From assembly GCA_031430595.1 (NCBI GenBank), contig JANPBU010000051.1, positions 62,001 through 126,000 on the forward strand: a DNA stretch of 64,000 nt, written 5' to 3'. Of this stretch, positions 34,120 through 43,916 are shown in pieces. The stretch's first letter is position 1. The number at the start of each line of letters is the position of its first letter. The notes below the pieces were generated by a model. It was not told the DNA's origin. It saw only the letters and a list, made by a program, of their open reading frames with translations, and searched no databases. The stretch comes from JANNBN01 sp031430595. Lineage in GTDB: Bacteria > Actinomycetota > Acidimicrobiia > Acidimicrobiales > JANYDT01. The translations under genes were made by a program, and so were the position numbers.

Positions 34120-35451
34120 TTAGCGTGCCGACCAGATGGCGTGGTTGACCTGGCCTTCAAGCCATTCCTGACGGCCCGATACCGGTTTCGGGTCAACCTC
34201 GCCAGCGACGGCCCGATCGGCCAGTTTCGCGAGCGTCGTTTTGCCAGCCAAGATCGATTTGCCAGCTTTTGAATCCCAACCCCGATACCGATCAGCCTTG
34301 GCTGTTTCAAGCACTCCGTTTTCCAACAGTTCGGCGGCAACCAACAGTGATTGTGCGAGCGTATCGATGCCGCCGATGTGACCGTGGAACAGGTCGGTTC
34401 GATCCATACTCTGGCGACGAAGCTTCGTGTCGAAGTTGAACCCGCCAGAGGTCAACCCACCGGCCCTCAAGATTTCGTACATAGCGAGTGAAAGCTCGTC
34501 AACCGAATTCGGGAACTGGTCGGTATCCCATCCATTTTGTGCGTCGCCACGATTCGCGTCGACCGAGCCGAAAATCTTGTTATCAAGCGCATAGGCAACC
34601 TCATGATGGAACGAGTGCCCACCTAGCGTCGCGTGGTTAACTTCTATGTTCACGTGGTATTCACCCATGAGGTCGTAGCGTTCTAGAAACCCGTGAACCG
34701 TGGCGCAATCGTAATCGTACTGATGTTTCGTCGGTTCCTGCGGCTTCGGTTCAAGAAGTAGCAGGCCTTTAAACCCGATCTTGCGCTTGTGCTCGGCCAC
34801 CAAGTGTAGAAAGCGGGCGAGCTGATCAGACTCTTGCTTCATACGGGTATTGAGGAGGGTTTCGTAGCCCTCACGCCCGCCCCACAGAACATAGTTTTCA
34901 CCACCAAGACGGTGCGTCGCTTCCAGCATATTGCGCACCTGACCCGCTGCGTAGGTGAACACATCGGGGTCAGGGTTTGTGGCCGCCCCAGCTGCGTACC
35001 TCGGATGTGAGAACACATTTGCGGTGCCCCACAACAATTTCACGCCCGACTTATCCATCTTCTTAGCTGCCCGCTCAACTAGCACGTCGAGGTTTGCTTT
35101 GCTCTTTTTGAGCGTCGACCCTTCGGGTGCCATATCAACATCGTGGAAACAGAAGTACGGGGTGCCGAGCTTCGAGAAGAATTCGAATGCTGCATCTTGT
35201 TTTGCAAATGCCGCCTTCATCGGATCGACACCAGCGGCAAGCCACGGTCGGTCAAACGTTCCGGCGCCAAACACGTCGCTTCCGGGCCAGTTAAAACTGT
35301 GCCAGTAGCAAACCGCAATTCGTAGGTGGTCTTCCATTCGCTTACCAGCAACAACACGGTCGGGGTTGTACACCCGGTAGCCGAGGCCATCGCCCGGATC
35401 GGTTCCGGCAAAAGCAACCGGACGGGGCACGGAAGTAAAGAACTCGCTCAT
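34120..35451 (-). CDS. xylA: Xylose isomerase
   Basis: 443 residues, the class II (long) form. Catalytic HDVD (YFCFHDVDMAPEG), the metal-binding E in LLLEPKPQEPTKHQYDYD, IEVNHATLGGHSFHHE and DANRGDAQNGWDTDQFP are all in place. It interconverts D-xylose and D-xylulose. A second ATG exists at 35463; neither has a clear ribosome site. No xylulokinase gene is adjacent. It lies between a GH13 glucosidase gene and a sulfatase gene on one strand, suggesting a carbohydrate-use operon. Confidence 0.95.
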   Translation of the reverse strand: MSEFFTSVPRPVAFAGTDPGDGLGYRVYNPDRVVAGKRMEDHLRIAVCYWHSFNWPGSDVFGAGTFDRPWLAAGVDPMKAAFAKQDAAFEFFSKLGTPYFCFHDVDMAPEGSTLKKSKANLDVLVERAAKKMDKSGVKLLWGTANVFSHPRYAAGAATNPDPDVFTYAAGQVRNMLEATHRLGGENYVLWGGREGYETLLNTRMKQESDQLARFLHLVAEHKRKIGFKGLLLLEPKPQEPTKHQYDYDCATVHGFLERYDLMGEYHVNIEVNHATLGGHSFHHEVAYALDNKIFGSVDANRGDAQNGWDTDQFPNSVDELSLAMYEILRAGGLTSGGFNFDTKLRRQSMDRTDLFHGHIGGIDTLAQSLLVAAELLENGVLETAKADRYRGWDSKAGKSILAGKTTLAKLADRAVAGEVDPKPVSGRQEWLEGQVNHAIWSAR

Positions 35452-35511
35452 TGCAAGCATCATACCGATGCGATGCCTGAGGTGGGATTCGGGCAGGCCT
35501 ACCGGACAGTG

Positions 35512-37206
35512 CTAGCCGGCGAGGAACCATTCGGTGGTTTCGCACGACATGCGAACACCAAGTTGTTCGTTCGAGTCTGAAGATGACCCAACTGGTGTAC
35601 CGACACCAGACACGCTCACAGCGGTGACACCGAAATTTGTGATGCACACCATATTGCCTCGTTTAATGGTCAGTACATCGCCCACCAAGGCAACCGACAT
35701 TGGGGCATCGGGTAACTGCTTCCTGAGTTGCAGTGCAGTCTTGTAGCTGTTCAACACCGACGTCGGATCTTCGTGTTGAAAATCGGCAGCCAGCTCAGCG
35801 AAAATTTCCGGTTGGGGCATCCACGGCTGCGCCGGTTTGGTGTTTAGCGAGAACCCATAGTTGGTCAACGGATCGCTCGTCCACGGGAGTGGAACCCGAC
35901 ACCCGTCGCGCCCTCGTTCGCGCCCATCGGTACGGAAGAAGATCGGATCTTGCAGAGCCGAATCAGGAAGGTCGAGTACTTCTGGCAGGCCAAGCTCTTC
36001 TCCGGCATACAGAAATATCGGGCCAGGTAGAAAAGCCAATAACCAGGCCATTGCTCGCGCCCTACGCGTACCTACGGCAACGTTGACGGGCAGAAGCGAG
36101 TTGACCAAATTGTTTCCGGTGTAACTCGACGGCAACGCAGCGTCGGCGTGACCGTATCGGGAAACGTTTCGTTGGGCGTCATGGTTGTTAAGCGTCCAGG
36201 TGAAACGAACTTCCGGCAGTTTCGAGGCAGCGAGCAATGACTCAAACCATCTGTGTGCTTCCCAATTGTTGAGCAGTAACGAAAAATTGAACGTGCTGTG
36301 CAATTCGTCGGGGCGAACGTACGACGCGACCAAGTCAATGGATGGGGCGAACGTCTCGCCAATGAACACCAACGACCTACCGGGGTTTGCGACCTCGTAG
36401 GAATCGGCTGTCGTTCGCCACCGTCGAAACAGTTCGTGTACTTCGGGTCGATGGTAGATATGGGGGTTTTGGGAGGCGATATCGGTATCGAGCGTGCCAT
36501 CTGGTACCGGTGGCGCATCGGGCAAACCAGGGGTCTTCCCGACGACAACCGGTGCGTCGATTCGAAAACCGGCAACGCCGCGGTCCCACCAAAAACGAAG
36601 AATGTCGTCGAAAGCGGCAGCGACGGGTTCGTGGTTCCAGTTCAGATCAGGTTGCTCGGGGGTGAAGAGATGCAAATACCACTGGCCGGGTTGACCGTTT
36701 GGTTCCACCACTCGTGTCCACGCCGGCCCACCAAACCATGCTCGCCAATTGTTGGGTGGTTCTGAACCGTCCTCACCCAAACCATCTCTGAACCAAAACC
36801 ATTCTCGTTCGGCCGACCCGGGTCCGGCACTGACAGCATCGAGAAACCACCGGTGTTGGTTAGAGCAATGGTTCGGCACGATGTCCATCAGCACCCGAAT
36901 GTGGCGTTCATTAGCTGCAGCGATCAAACGATCAAACGTATCGAGATCACCGTACTCAGCGTCGATATTGAGATAGTCGGCAACGTCGTACCCATGATCG
37001 ACCTGGGGTGACGGGTAACAGGGGTTGAGCCAGATTGCGTCAATTCCAAGGTCTTGCAGGTAGTCAAGTCGCGAGATGATCCCATCAATGTCGCCGATTC
37101 CGTCTCCATTCGCATCGGCAAACGACCGAACGTAAATTTGGTAGGCCACACCGTGGAACCACCAAGGTTGTGCGTCGCTCTTGATTGATGCAAACCCAGT
37201 ATCCAT
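35512..37206 (-). CDS. GH13 alpha-glucosidase
   Basis: 564 residues from the ATG at 37206; the longer frame would run into the SDR gene. A GH13 TIM barrel with YQIYVRSFADANGDGIGD, DIVPNHCSNQH, nucleophile Asp in GFRIDAPVVVG, acid/base Glu in FIGETFAP and NNHDAQR, plus a small C-terminal beta domain. No signal peptide, so cytoplasmic: it would hydrolyse imported malto- or isomalto-oligosaccharides, trehalose-like or sucrose-like glucosides. It is followed by xylA. Confidence 0.93.
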   Translation of the reverse strand: MDTGFASIKSDAQPWWFHGVAYQIYVRSFADANGDGIGDIDGIISRLDYLQDLGIDAIWLNPCYPSPQVDHGYDVADYLNIDAEYGDLDTFDRLIAAANERHIRVLMDIVPNHCSNQHRWFLDAVSAGPGSAEREWFWFRDGLGEDGSEPPNNWRAWFGGPAWTRVVEPNGQPGQWYLHLFTPEQPDLNWNHEPVAAAFDDILRFWWDRGVAGFRIDAPVVVGKTPGLPDAPPVPDGTLDTDIASQNPHIYHRPEVHELFRRWRTTADSYEVANPGRSLVFIGETFAPSIDLVASYVRPDELHSTFNFSLLLNNWEAHRWFESLLAASKLPEVRFTWTLNNHDAQRNVSRYGHADAALPSSYTGNNLVNSLLPVNVAVGTRRARAMAWLLAFLPGPIFLYAGEELGLPEVLDLPDSALQDPIFFRTDGRERGRDGCRVPLPWTSDPLTNYGFSLNTKPAQPWMPQPEIFAELAADFQHEDPTSVLNSYKTALQLRKQLPDAPMSVALVGDVLTIKRGNMVCITNFGVTAVSVSGVGTPVGSSSDSNEQLGVRMSCETTEWFLAG

Positions 37207-37270
37207 GCCGATGAAAACGCTACCAGTCGATGAAGGGCCTAGGGAAAAGCTGAGGAGAAATGCGCAGTCG

Positions 37271-38059
37271 TTAGTGTGAGGCCGCCTGGGCTCGTTTAAC
37301 CATGCCGGGGATGATTGATCTTGGAGCAAATTTCGGGCTCATTGCTTGCCATTTATTCTTGAGGCCCGTCACAACCAAAGGCTTTCCTTTCAGCATGCCT
37401 GCAACCCCGAGAGCCGCTACTTTCTCAGCGCTCATAATCTTTTTGCCTTTCACGAGCTTCGAGTTCTCCATTGCCGCCCGTTGCTGAAAACCGGTTTCAG
37501 TTGGGCCAGGGCAAAGGGCCGTGATGGTCACACCAGAACCCTTCAATTCCTCATGAACCGCCTCACTGAAATGCAAGACGAACGCTTTCGTTGAGTAATA
37601 AACGGCCATCAGTGGCCCGGGCATAAATGCAGCAGTCGAAGCAACGTTCAGCACCCTCCCTTGTCGACGCGCAACCATTCCGGGTAGCAGCGCCTGCGTG
37701 AGCTCAGTAAGCGTGACCATGTTGAGTTGTGCCATTTGAATAGTTTTGTCTGGGTCGGCATCGACAAACGGTCCGAAGTCTGCGAACCCAGCGTTGTTAA
37801 CCAAGACATCGATCACCAGACCGAGTTCGCGCACCTCACCCGCCAACACCCGACCTGCGCCAGGAACGGACAAATCAAGAGAAATCGTATGTGTCTTCAC
37901 ATTGTTTGCCTTTTCTAGTTCGAGGGCAAGCACGTTCAGTTTGTCAACCGAACGGGCAACGAGCACGAGATCGTGGCCCTTTGCGGCAAGCTCTCGAGCA
38001 AGCGCCTCACCGATTCCTCCTGATGCACCTGTGATGAGTGCAGTTTGATTATTCGACAT
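37271..38059 (-). CDS. SDR family oxidoreductase
   Basis: 262 residues from the ATG at 38059 (AAGGAA seven bases upstream). TGASGGIG, NNAG and YSTKA (Y-x-x-x-K) mark a classical SDR with a hydrophobic C-terminal extension as in DltE/YqjQ-like members. Its start overlaps the end of the TetR gene by 11 bases, so it is cotranscribed with, and probably controlled by, that regulator. Confidence 0.92.
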   Translation of the reverse strand: MSNNQTALITGASGGIGEALARELAAKGHDLVLVARSVDKLNVLALELEKANNVKTHTISLDLSVPGAGRVLAGEVRELGLVIDVLVNNAGFADFGPFVDADPDKTIQMAQLNMVTLTELTQALLPGMVARRQGRVLNVASTAAFMPGPLMAVYYSTKAFVLHFSEAVHEELKGSGVTITALCPGPTETGFQQRAAMENSKLVKGKKIMSAEKVAALGVAGMLKGKPLVVTGLKNKWQAMSPKFAPRSIIPGMVKRAQAASH

Positions 38060-38735
38060 GTTGAGTTCCTTTATGTTGGATAGTTGAGGTTGTGATTGGA
38101 TGGGCCGCTGAATACACAAGTGATCGGACCATGAGTTCGAGTTCGGTTTCAAAATCGAGGCGAAGTAAGCGCAGCCGATCGTCCTGGAGTGCTTCCGCCA
38201 CCACCGGGGCCGGAAACGCACAACTATGGAGACCTACGACTGCAGCATGAAGCTGAATAAATAGGCGAACTGCGCTTTCTGGCGAAATGGCTGGTAGCGC
38301 TGCGTTTACGGACCCCGCCATTGCTGATGTTCGTTCGAGCAACTGAAGCTTGAACGTCAGAGCAGTACCTACCGGGATATTGCGTTCAAGTAGTGCCGAT
38401 AGTGCCCCGTTCAGCCGAACGAACGAGGGCCGTATGCAAATCGACCGCGTGATGATGATTGCCAAATCGTCGAATGCCATTGGCGTCCGCTGCGAAACTT
38501 CACTTCGAAGATCGATAAACCAGCTCTCAAACTCTTCGTCGAGCAGGCAAAGCAACAAAGCTTCTCTGGTCGGAAAGTACCGGTACAGCGTGCCTTTCGC
38601 TAACCCAAGTCGTTCCGCAACCGCATCCATCGTGAATGCCTCTAGCTCGACCGAAGCAAAGAGATCGGCGGCTGCGTGAACGATGTCTTGTTGCCGATCA
38701 GCTTTCGCAGTATCGGTCCGCGCTCGTTTCGTCAC
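38049..38735 (-). CDS. TetR family transcriptional regulator
   Basis: 228 residues. N-terminal HTH with IVHAAADLFASVELEAFTMDAVAERLGLAKGTLYRYFPTREAL, the TetR signature, and a variable ligand-binding domain. It probably represses its own operon, including the overlapping SDR gene. No operator was pinned down. It follows the methyltransferase gene by 32 bp. Confidence 0.93.
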   Translation of the reverse strand: MTKRARTDTAKADRQQDIVHAAADLFASVELEAFTMDAVAERLGLAKGTLYRYFPTREALLLCLLDEEFESWFIDLRSEVSQRTPMAFDDLAIIITRSICIRPSFVRLNGALSALLERNIPVGTALTFKLQLLERTSAMAGSVNAALPAISPESAVRLFIQLHAAVVGLHSCAFPAPVVAEALQDDRLRLLRLDFETELELMVRSLVYSAAHPITTSTIQHKGTQHVE

Positions 38736-38767
38736 AAGAGCAGTATAACTGACGCTGCGTCATTTAG

Positions 38768-39937
38768 TTACCTGAGGGCCGCGAGCACCACGAACTTTGG
38801 ATGCGAGGCCTGTTGCACGACCTCGCCGAACAGCCTTCTCAACTTCGCTGCATAGTCGAGGTGACGATTGCCAACCACCCATAACTCGCCGCCAGGTCGA
38901 ATGACTTCGTAACTCTGCATAAACATCTGCCAGGCAACCTCATCGCTCATCGCATTGGAATGATGAAACGGCGGATTGCACAACACCAGGTCGGCAGACA
39001 GCTCATCGACGTCGGCCAATACATTCGACTGGGTAAAGGTCGAACGCAGCAAAGCACCCTCACCCAGATTAGCCAACACGTTTTGACGGGCAGATTCGAC
39101 TGCACGGCTCGACTCGTCGACAAAATGTACGTGCGCATTCGGCATTGCCCGCAGCGCGACGATTCCGAGCACCCCGTTTCCGCAGCCAAGATCGATAACG
39201 TCGTTGGGCTGGGCATCGCTTGGGGCTGTTGAAAGCCGGTCTACTTCAGCGGCGAGTAACCGCGAACCAAGATCAAAGTGATCAGCTGAAAATACCCCAG
39301 CGCCGCTGGTGATCGAGAGGTCGTATTCGGGAATCGAAACCGTGGTTGGTGAGGGTTCGGCAACAACCCGAAACCGTGTTTCAGTTGACGCGACTCGAAC
39401 CTCAAACAGGTGAGCCTTCCGCCGCCCTGGGTGGGTAGTGACGTCACCAAGTTGACGAAGGATGTCACCCGTCTTAGGAGGAAGGATCTTGTCCATTCCG
39501 GCCGCCAACAACACAGTCTCACGATGACTCACCGGCGCCAACTTCGACGCGATCTGTGAAACCACGTCGGTGGTGCGCTCAATGTTCCACACGATCAAAT
39601 CGACCTGTCCGAGTTGATCCCAATCGCCAGTGAAAGACAGTTGTTTCAGTGGTCGCTTCACGTTTGCTCGTCGCCGATTCTTCAGAATCGCATGTTCGCT
39701 GACCATCGACTCGACGAACACCCACGGATCAAACGGGCTGAGAGCAACAGTCAGTGCCCCAAAGTTGTCGCCGATGATGAGAACTCGCGCATCAGGCTGC
39801 GTATTCAATGCCGCGATATGTTCGAGCAGCAACAGGTCGGCACCATCCCAAGCTCGCAAAGTTTCCGTTCGGTCGGCCAACGCCCGTTGCAACTCGAACG
39901 AACCGAAAGGGGTGACACACAATTCGCTTTGGCTCAC
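38768..39937 (-). CDS. RlmG/RsmC-like rRNA guanine-N2 methyltransferase
   Basis: 389 residues with a degenerate N-terminal methyltransferase domain and a catalytic C-terminal domain containing the SAM motif DLGCGNGVLG and the catalytic NPPFHH. This duplicated architecture and length match RlmG/RsmC, which methylate guanines of 23S or 16S rRNA. Which of the two it is cannot be told by eye. Confidence 0.87.
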   Translation of the reverse strand: MSQSELCVTPFGSFELQRALADRTETLRAWDGADLLLLEHIAALNTQPDARVLIIGDNFGALTVALSPFDPWVFVESMVSEHAILKNRRRANVKRPLKQLSFTGDWDQLGQVDLIVWNIERTTDVVSQIASKLAPVSHRETVLLAAGMDKILPPKTGDILRQLGDVTTHPGRRKAHLFEVRVASTETRFRVVAEPSPTTVSIPEYDLSITSGAGVFSADHFDLGSRLLAAEVDRLSTAPSDAQPNDVIDLGCGNGVLGIVALRAMPNAHVHFVDESSRAVESARQNVLANLGEGALLRSTFTQSNVLADVDELSADLVLCNPPFHHSNAMSDEVAWQMFMQSYEVIRPGGELWVVGNRHLDYAAKLRRLFGEVVQQASHPKFVVLAALR

Positions 39938-39990
39938 AGAACGTCTACCTTAGTTGGCCGAGTCACCATGCTTTCGGCTAAACCTCGGGT

Positions 39991-41226
39991 ATGGCAATCG
40001 ACTTTTCCCTGTCACCAGAACTAGAAACCATCAGGTTGCGTATTCGAACATTTGTTAACGACGTCATAAAACCCGGCGAGCAACAAATTTCCGATTCGCG
40101 ACTGGATGAAACCGACCGTGAGGCATACGTCGGGGTGCTGATGAGCATGCGCAAACAAGCGTTCAAGGAAGGCCTATGGCTGCCCCACATGCCTAAGGAG
40201 TGGGGCGGAATGGGCTTGGGCCACGTGGAACTCGCAATGGTTCAAGCCGAAGCAGCGAAGTCGAGTTACGGGCCCTGGGTGCTCAATTGTCAGGCCCCCG
40301 ATGAAGGTAATATGCACACGTTGCTTCATTGGGGCACGGACGAGCAAAAGGAGAAGTACCTTCGCCCTCTGTGTGAAGGCAAGGGACAGTCATGTTTCGC
40401 AATGACGGAACCCGAGGTGGCTGGCTCTGACCCAACGTTGATACGTACACTTGCGGTACAAGACGGCGACGAATGGGTCATTAACGGACACAAGTGGTTT
40501 ATCTCAGGGGCTGAGCGGGCAAAGTTCGCGATCCTCATTGCCCGTACCGAAGACGACCCAGATCTTCCCCAGGCTGCCAACACCGCGTTCATTGTCGACA
40601 TCCCCTCAGATGGCTGGATTAACGAAAGGCAGATTTCCACCATGCACGGGTCAACCGGACACAACGAGATCGTCATCAAGGACTTACGCGTACATAAGGA
40701 TCAGATGCTTGGTGGACGCGGGCAGGGCCACTTGCTGGGGCAGTATCGTCTCGGACCCGCGCGGCTCGCCCATTGCATGCGGTGGATTTCACAAGCCGAG
40801 ACTGCGCTTGACATGATGGTCGACCGTTCGTTGAAGCGTTACTCACACGGGTCGCTGCTCGCTGAAAAGCAGGGTATTCAGTGGTTGATTGCTGACTCGG
40901 CCATGGAGCTTTACCAATGCAAACTTATGGTTTTGCATGCGGCGTACAAAATCGACCGGAAGGAAGACTTCAAGTCAGAGGTTTCGATGGCGAAGCACTT
41001 CGTTGCCAACACCTTGAATCGAATCATTGACCGAGCGATCCAGGTTCACGGAGCACTCGGGTACTCCAACGACACCCCCCTTGCTCATATGTACCAACAA
41101 GCCCGTTGGGCGCGGTTTGCTGACGGTGCCGACGAGATCCACCAAATGCGCATCGCCGAAAGAACGATTGCGGCCTATCGCGACCACGGCACCACCAAGA
41201 CGGCAACCGGAAACCTACCGGTTTGA
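39991..41226 (+). CDS. Acyl-CoA dehydrogenase
   Basis: 411 residues. N-terminal helical domain, FAD-binding signatures CFAMTEPEVAGSDPT and INGHKWFISGA, and the C-terminal helical domain ending QVHGALGYSNDTPLAHMYQQARWARFADGADEIHQ. The position where many members carry the catalytic Glu is occupied by DGADEIH. It oxidises an acyl-CoA to enoyl-CoA. No other beta-oxidation gene is adjacent. Confidence 0.93.
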   Translation: MAIDFSLSPELETIRLRIRTFVNDVIKPGEQQISDSRLDETDREAYVGVLMSMRKQAFKEGLWLPHMPKEWGGMGLGHVELAMVQAEAAKSSYGPWVLNCQAPDEGNMHTLLHWGTDEQKEKYLRPLCEGKGQSCFAMTEPEVAGSDPTLIRTLAVQDGDEWVINGHKWFISGAERAKFAILIARTEDDPDLPQAANTAFIVDIPSDGWINERQISTMHGSTGHNEIVIKDLRVHKDQMLGGRGQGHLLGQYRLGPARLAHCMRWISQAETALDMMVDRSLKRYSHGSLLAEKQGIQWLIADSAMELYQCKLMVLHAAYKIDRKEDFKSEVSMAKHFVANTLNRIIDRAIQVHGALGYSNDTPLAHMYQQARWARFADGADEIHQMRIAERTIAAYRDHGTTKTATGNLPV

Positions 41227-41255
41227 TCCGCGCGTCGTCCCGATGAAAACACGGT

Positions 41256-42476
41256 TCAGTCGAACACGCCTGGGTTCAGAAACTGGCGATTCAAAAACAC
41301 GTTGCTTTGCATTGCGGTTAGCTCGGCGGCATCACAGACGTCGTCCCATTGGTCACGGATCACAGAAACCTGATGGTCGACGATTGCCTGCGCTTCTTTG
41401 CGATCAAGGTGGTACACAGGGGCCGCCTTCGCCAGGTCTCCTACACGGGATGCACGACTGCCATCGGGTGCGTACGCCATTGCCTGGTGGGCATCTCGCC
41501 CGGTCCGGGCCTGCGGGCAAATGTCATAGGCTGGGCTGAGCTTCAGTCCGGCTGGTTCGATGCGGCATGCATGATTTCGGCCGTGATCGTCGGTGTTGCC
41601 GCACAGCATGTTAAACGTAATGCGCCCGTACAATTCGCGCAGTGCGGCGTCGGGTTCAATACAAAGCTCGCGTATCTTGTGAGCAAAGTCGACGTACGTT
41701 GCGTATCGACCCTCCGGGAATGCCGTGAGACCTAAGATAGTAAGCGCGGAAACGAAACGTCGGCGTGCGCCAACACCGTCGCGGTCGAACCGTTCAACGA
41801 GCAGAGCATGGCGGCCCGCAGTCTTTGCGAGCGTCACCGGGGCTGCGTTCAGGCCGACACGGCGGGCCAGCTCCATCGCCACGAACTCTCCCTGGACGAC
41901 CGGGAACGAATCAGCGGACGACGAAAATTTAGCGATCAGACGGCGTTCACCGTCGGTCAGTAACGCTTTCGGACGGGCGCCCCCGACCGAGGTGCCGTGA
42001 ATTAATGCTGCTTCCAACGCAGCGTTCAGGGGTTCTCCGGCTTCGATGCGCTGGGCCGCGGTGGCCAGGTCGTCGAGACTCGGATGATTTGAGAATCGGG
42101 CTTTGTAATCGGTCGCACTGGTTTGAAAGTCAAGCGCACCGATACGATCGGAACCCGATTCCAGCAGGTACGTGACTTCAGAGAACTCACTGGTAGTGGC
42201 GCCCAACCGGTAGTTGATGAGGCGTCGCCCCCACGAGTCGGGCAACGCGTCATCAAGGCAAAGCGGCAACCCGACACCTGAAATGGCGAACTGCGGGCCG
42301 GCGGTCAATGGCAATTCTTGGTCGTAGATCGCTGCAGCATGGGGACGTTCCCGGTACGACCGTGCGTAGGTGAACGAGATTCGGCCGCCGTCATCGTCGA
42401 CACGGCCGCACACCACCGGCTCAGTTGCTTGAGGCAGCCAGATCCACACGAAGGCGGTCGTCGGCTCAGAAGTCAT
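41256..42476 (-). CDS. hipA: HipA family kinase toxin
   Basis: 406 residues from the ATG at 42476. HipA couplet and kinase domains: Gly-rich loop TSVGGARPK (162-170), LLVERFDRD, the catalytic NTDDHGRNH (294-302) and metal-binding AYDI (316-319) are intact. In known pairs HipA phosphorylates aminoacyl-tRNA synthetases and causes growth arrest. It overlaps hipB by 11 bases. The kinase looks active as far as motifs show. Confidence 0.92.
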   Translation of the reverse strand: MTSEPTTAFVWIWLPQATEPVVCGRVDDDGGRISFTYARSYRERPHAAAIYDQELPLTAGPQFAISGVGLPLCLDDALPDSWGRRLINYRLGATTSEFSEVTYLLESGSDRIGALDFQTSATDYKARFSNHPSLDDLATAAQRIEAGEPLNAALEAALIHGTSVGGARPKALLTDGERRLIAKFSSSADSFPVVQGEFVAMELARRVGLNAAPVTLAKTAGRHALLVERFDRDGVGARRRFVSALTILGLTAFPEGRYATYVDFAHKIRELCIEPDAALRELYGRITFNMLCGNTDDHGRNHACRIEPAGLKLSPAYDICPQARTGRDAHQAMAYAPDGSRASRVGDLAKAAPVYHLDRKEAQAIVDHQVSVIRDQWDDVCDAAELTAMQSNVFLNRQFLNPGVFD

Positions 42477-42789
42477 CGTCCACCACACGTCGCGGACGCG
42501 CCGCGGCCGGCAGCAACGCCAAGTCAGAACGCTTCTGCGCGTTGTAGCGCTCCCGGACTTCAGGGTGCTCATGGAAGAACGGCACGCCGACCATTTTTGC
42601 TGCTTCGAGGACCGTGCCGATCGCAACACCGGGGTCGCCGCGTTCAACCTTGATCACCGTTGGCGCCGACACCCCAACCCGCTCGGCAAGCTCGCGAATG
42701 GTCATGCCACGTCGGATTCGGCCGGCGCGTATAGCGTCGGCCAACGTCGACAACACTTCGGTAGTCAACGGCGAAACCACAATTGCCAT
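42466..42789 (-). CDS. hipB: HipB-like XRE antitoxin
   Basis: 107 residues from the ATG at 42789. The HTH MTIRELAERVGVSAPTVIKVERG is central, with a disordered basic C-terminal tail. It should bind and neutralise HipA and repress the operon. The ATG is embedded in an inverted repeat and no ribosome site is seen, so the transcript may be leaderless. Confidence 0.9.
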   Translation of the reverse strand: MAIVVSPLTTEVLSTLADAIRAGRIRRGMTIRELAERVGVSAPTVIKVERGDPGVAIGTVLEAAKMVGVPFFHEHPEVRERYNAQKRSDLALLPAAARPRRVVDDDF

Positions 42790-42804
42790 GCAATTATTAT
42801 TGCA
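42789..42804. promoter_or_regulatory. Candidate HipB operator TGCAAT-4-ATTGCA
   Basis: A perfect inverted repeat with 6-base arms and a TATT spacer overlaps the hipB start codon. On the minus strand an AT-rich -10-like AATAAT falls inside it, and TTGCGG lies about 18 bases upstream. HipB bound here would block its own promoter. This is a sequence pattern only. Confidence 0.5.
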
Positions 42805-42936
42805 CGAATAGCTCTTCCGCAAAACTATAGATGTACAACATGCTGAGAGCCGATCAGCCCGGATCAATTCCGCAGTCGAGCCTTAATGGATAAGCGAGGT
42901 GCACGCAGCCAAACTGGTAGCTGTGCTGTCCGAATG

Positions 42937-43545
42937 TCAGAGGCCGAGGAGTTCTTCGACGGTGTCGACGACTTCGGCCAATCGACTGTCGGGTGCGGGC
43001 GAAGCCGAGTACAGCTCGAATGGTCGGAATGAGTGGGTGAGGTAACGCACGAGTGCTTGGGCTCGTGCAGCCACGCTTGGGTCGTCGAAGGTCTCCGGGT
43101 CGCTGAGTGCGAACGCTGGGTCGAGGATCGCGTATTCCGCGAGCGCATCACGAGCGGCGGTGGCAATGTGCTCGTGTCGAGAGTCTGGGTAGGTCCGGGC
43201 GTTTGTCCGGCCCGGATTGATAGCTGGCCAGAGACGGGCCCGTGCTCGGGCGGGGTCGAACGTAAAGCGGGCGTCGAATCCTTCGGGGAGTGCGAGAGGA
43301 ACCGTTACAGGTTCGGCGGTGTAGGTGGCTAGAACGACGGTCGCAAGGATTGACGGACGACCGCTAGGCCAGGTAGCGCGACGATGATGTCGTGCTCGTG
43401 TCCCGGCGATGGAACGCATGTGACAACCTTGCCGCCCGGGGTAGCGGCCAGCCGTTCGAGGGTAGCTGCGAATTCGCGCCGACGGTCGGCTGAATCGCCG
43501 GGGTTCCTTGGACCGCAACACAAACCACCAAAGCGATGCAACGGT
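42937..43545 (-). pseudogene. Decayed F1-ATPase beta-like C-terminal fragment
   Basis: In one frame (from about 43545) the DNA reads CVAVQGTP, RREFAATLERLAAT and VVTCVPSPGHEHDIIVALPGLAVV, like the beta-subunit stretch around VYGQMNEPPGARLRVALTGL. After a frame change near 43355 it reads VVLATYTAEP, RLWPAINPG, HEHIATAARDALAEY and VRYLTHSFRPFELYSASP, matching QAVYVPADD, GIYPAVDPL, GQEHYDTARGVQ and IQRFLSQPFFVAEVFTGSP. The P-loop and the Walker B region are missing. Either a pseudogene or an extremely divergent ATPase-derived protein. It ends abruptly where the next plus-strand ORF begins. Confidence 0.6.
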
Positions 43546-43916
43546 TTCTCAGTTCACTTTCCAATTGGATGACCCTCGAACCCGCAGAGCGGAACAATCT
43601 GTTGCAAGCAATCGGTCGTCTGTCAGCAGTACGAGCGTCCCTTGCATGGAGTGTTGGGGTCGATCGGAACAACAACGGTGTGATCGAGCGTGACGCATTG
43701 GGGTTCAATTACGAACCTTCGGATATTGAATTCCTTAAAGGTGTTCGACCTCCTCAAGGGTTCACCAAGATCGAGATGTCTTCGGACGTCGATGTTCGAG
43801 CCTGGCGAGGCAACTGGGAAGGATTTACGTGCAATCTGATGGTTGAGTTGACCTATGCCGTAGGTGGACACTCATATTATTTGACTGCTGACTGCAATCA
43901 CTTAAAGGGTTCCTAG
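43536..43916 (+). CDS. Hypothetical protein, possibly 5'-truncated
   Basis: 126 residues with balanced composition (DRNNNGVIERDALGFNYEP, an EF-hand-like D-x-N-x-N-G stretch, then FTCNLMVELTYAVGGHSYYL). No known family is recognised. There is no ribosome site, and its first codons coincide with the breakpoint of the F1-beta-like fragment, so the original N-terminus may have been lost. It could be the surviving end of a longer gene. Confidence 0.45.
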   Translation: MQRFLSSLSNWMTLEPAERNNLLQAIGRLSAVRASLAWSVGVDRNNNGVIERDALGFNYEPSDIEFLKGVRPPQGFTKIEMSSDVDVRAWRGNWEGFTCNLMVELTYAVGGHSYYLTADCNHLKGS

